From Clostridia bacterium (GTDB taxonomy: Bacteria > Bacillota_A > Clostridia > Oscillospirales > CAG-272): DNA of 5,557 bases. The DNA lies in contig JAFUQY010000305.1 of NCBI GenBank assembly GCA_017472105.1, positions 1 to 5,557 of the forward strand, in the 5' to 3' direction. The notes below the pieces were generated by a model that was not told the origin of the DNA, did no database searches, and saw nothing but the letters and a program-made list of their open reading frames with translations. Positions 5,134 through 5,557 of the stretch are shown here, in pieces (within the stretch, counting starts at the first letter, position 1; every line of letters starts with the position of its first letter). Position numbers and translations under genes: made by a program.

Positions 5134-5557
5134 ATGCATAAACCCGATCTGAGCAAACTTCCGCCGGAATTTGTGTCGCAGTACCGGAGAAATATCGTCC
5201 TGCGCTCCGTTTTCAGCGGGATTCTCATGCTCGCCGCCGTTGTTTCGTGCTTCGTGATCGACATTTCCGGCGTGCGGTATCCGATTGGTGCGGTAATTTT
5301 CATCCTCCTTGCCGGGTATCTGCTGTCATGCCTGCTGTTCCGGCTCGATCTGCTTCTGTTCCGACGTTCGTGGACGGGTGAGATTCTGAAAATCACCTTC
5401 CGGGAAGAATGGTTCAATTACAGTTCCAGACCTTTGTATGCGGCAATCGGCGGAGCTGTCGGAAGGCAGTACAGGATCACCGGATACCTCAAAATCGACC
5501 GCGGTGAGAAAAAGCCGTACCTGTTTGCTCTGCGGGATTCATACACTGCTCCGCGCC
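5134..5557 (+). CDS. Membrane protein C with two N-terminal helices (unknown function; 3' end outside window)
   Basis: The frame is open from ATG 5134 to the window edge, giving 141 residues and no stop; the gene is incomplete. The first 20 residues are polar (MHKPDLSKLPPEFVSQYRRN). Two hydrophobic helices follow at about 22-44 and 50-74, separated by a short turn (DISGVRYP). From residue 78 (RRSWTGEILKI) the chain becomes soluble with alternating hydrophobic residues, suggesting a beta-rich cytoplasmic domain, continuing through KPYLFALRDS at the edge. The arginine-rich flanks place both termini inside the cell. I do not recognise the family and see no similarity to A or B. The ideal Shine-Dalgarno and 11-base gap after B make co-translation with B likely. 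Lysine is mostly AAA (5 of 6), matching A and B and not the upstream housekeeping genes. Confidence 0.85.
   Translation, partial: MHKPDLSKLPPEFVSQYRRNIVLRSVFSGILMLAAVVSCFVIDISGVRYPIGAVIFILLAGYLLSCLLFRLDLLLFRRSWTGEILKITFREEWFNYSSRPLYAAIGGAVGRQYRITGYLKIDRGEKKPYLFALRDSYTAPR

Noticed and set aside
5082..5417. Minus-strand open frame opposite gene C
   Set aside because: Gene C has an ideal Shine-Dalgarno, is coupled to B and encodes convincing membrane helices. The minus frame is Arg/Ser-rich and featureless.

Overview
The window is most consistent with a member of the Clostridia (Bacillota), probably an uncultured anaerobe. The leucyl-tRNA synthetase has the Cys-containing ZN1 insert and wording familiar from low-GC Gram-positives. 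S21 is the short 58-residue form. Shine-Dalgarno sites are strong and close to AGGAGG, and five sigma-A type promoters can be read by eye. This placement is an inference from protein and signal style, not a database match.

Layout, all genes on the + strand. (1) 1-1626 is the 3' two-thirds of leuS. (2) 1662-1996 is a complete monocistronic rpsU unit: consensus promoter, possible leader hairpin, gene and intrinsic terminator. (3) 2053-2879 is an XRE-type HTH regulator with its own extended -10 promoter and a helical C-terminal region. (4) 2906-4107 is a monocistronic Gfo/Idh/MocA-family oxidoreductase with a near-consensus promoter, a palindrome at the expected transcription start and a clear terminator. 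(5) 4146-5557 is a cluster of small membrane proteins. Two tandem paralogs (A, 4238-4609; B, 4715-5122) each have an extended -10 promoter of the same design. A third, unrelated membrane protein (C, from 5134) is placed for translational coupling to B and runs off the end.

Codon use separates two classes. leuS and the oxidoreductase are strongly biased (all 25 oxidoreductase lysines are AAG), as in highly expressed genes. The HTH gene and the membrane cluster use mixed or AAA lysine codons and many CGG arginines. The oxidoreductase therefore looks like an abundant metabolic enzyme, while the membrane cluster looks like a low-expression accessory locus.

The least explained part is the cluster at 4146-5557. 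A and B share a 92-residue ungapped core (50 of 92 identical by my count) with two near-invariant motifs, and I do not recognise the family. No gene-free stretch exceeds about 185 bases. No tRNA, CRISPR array, insertion sequence or attachment site was seen.
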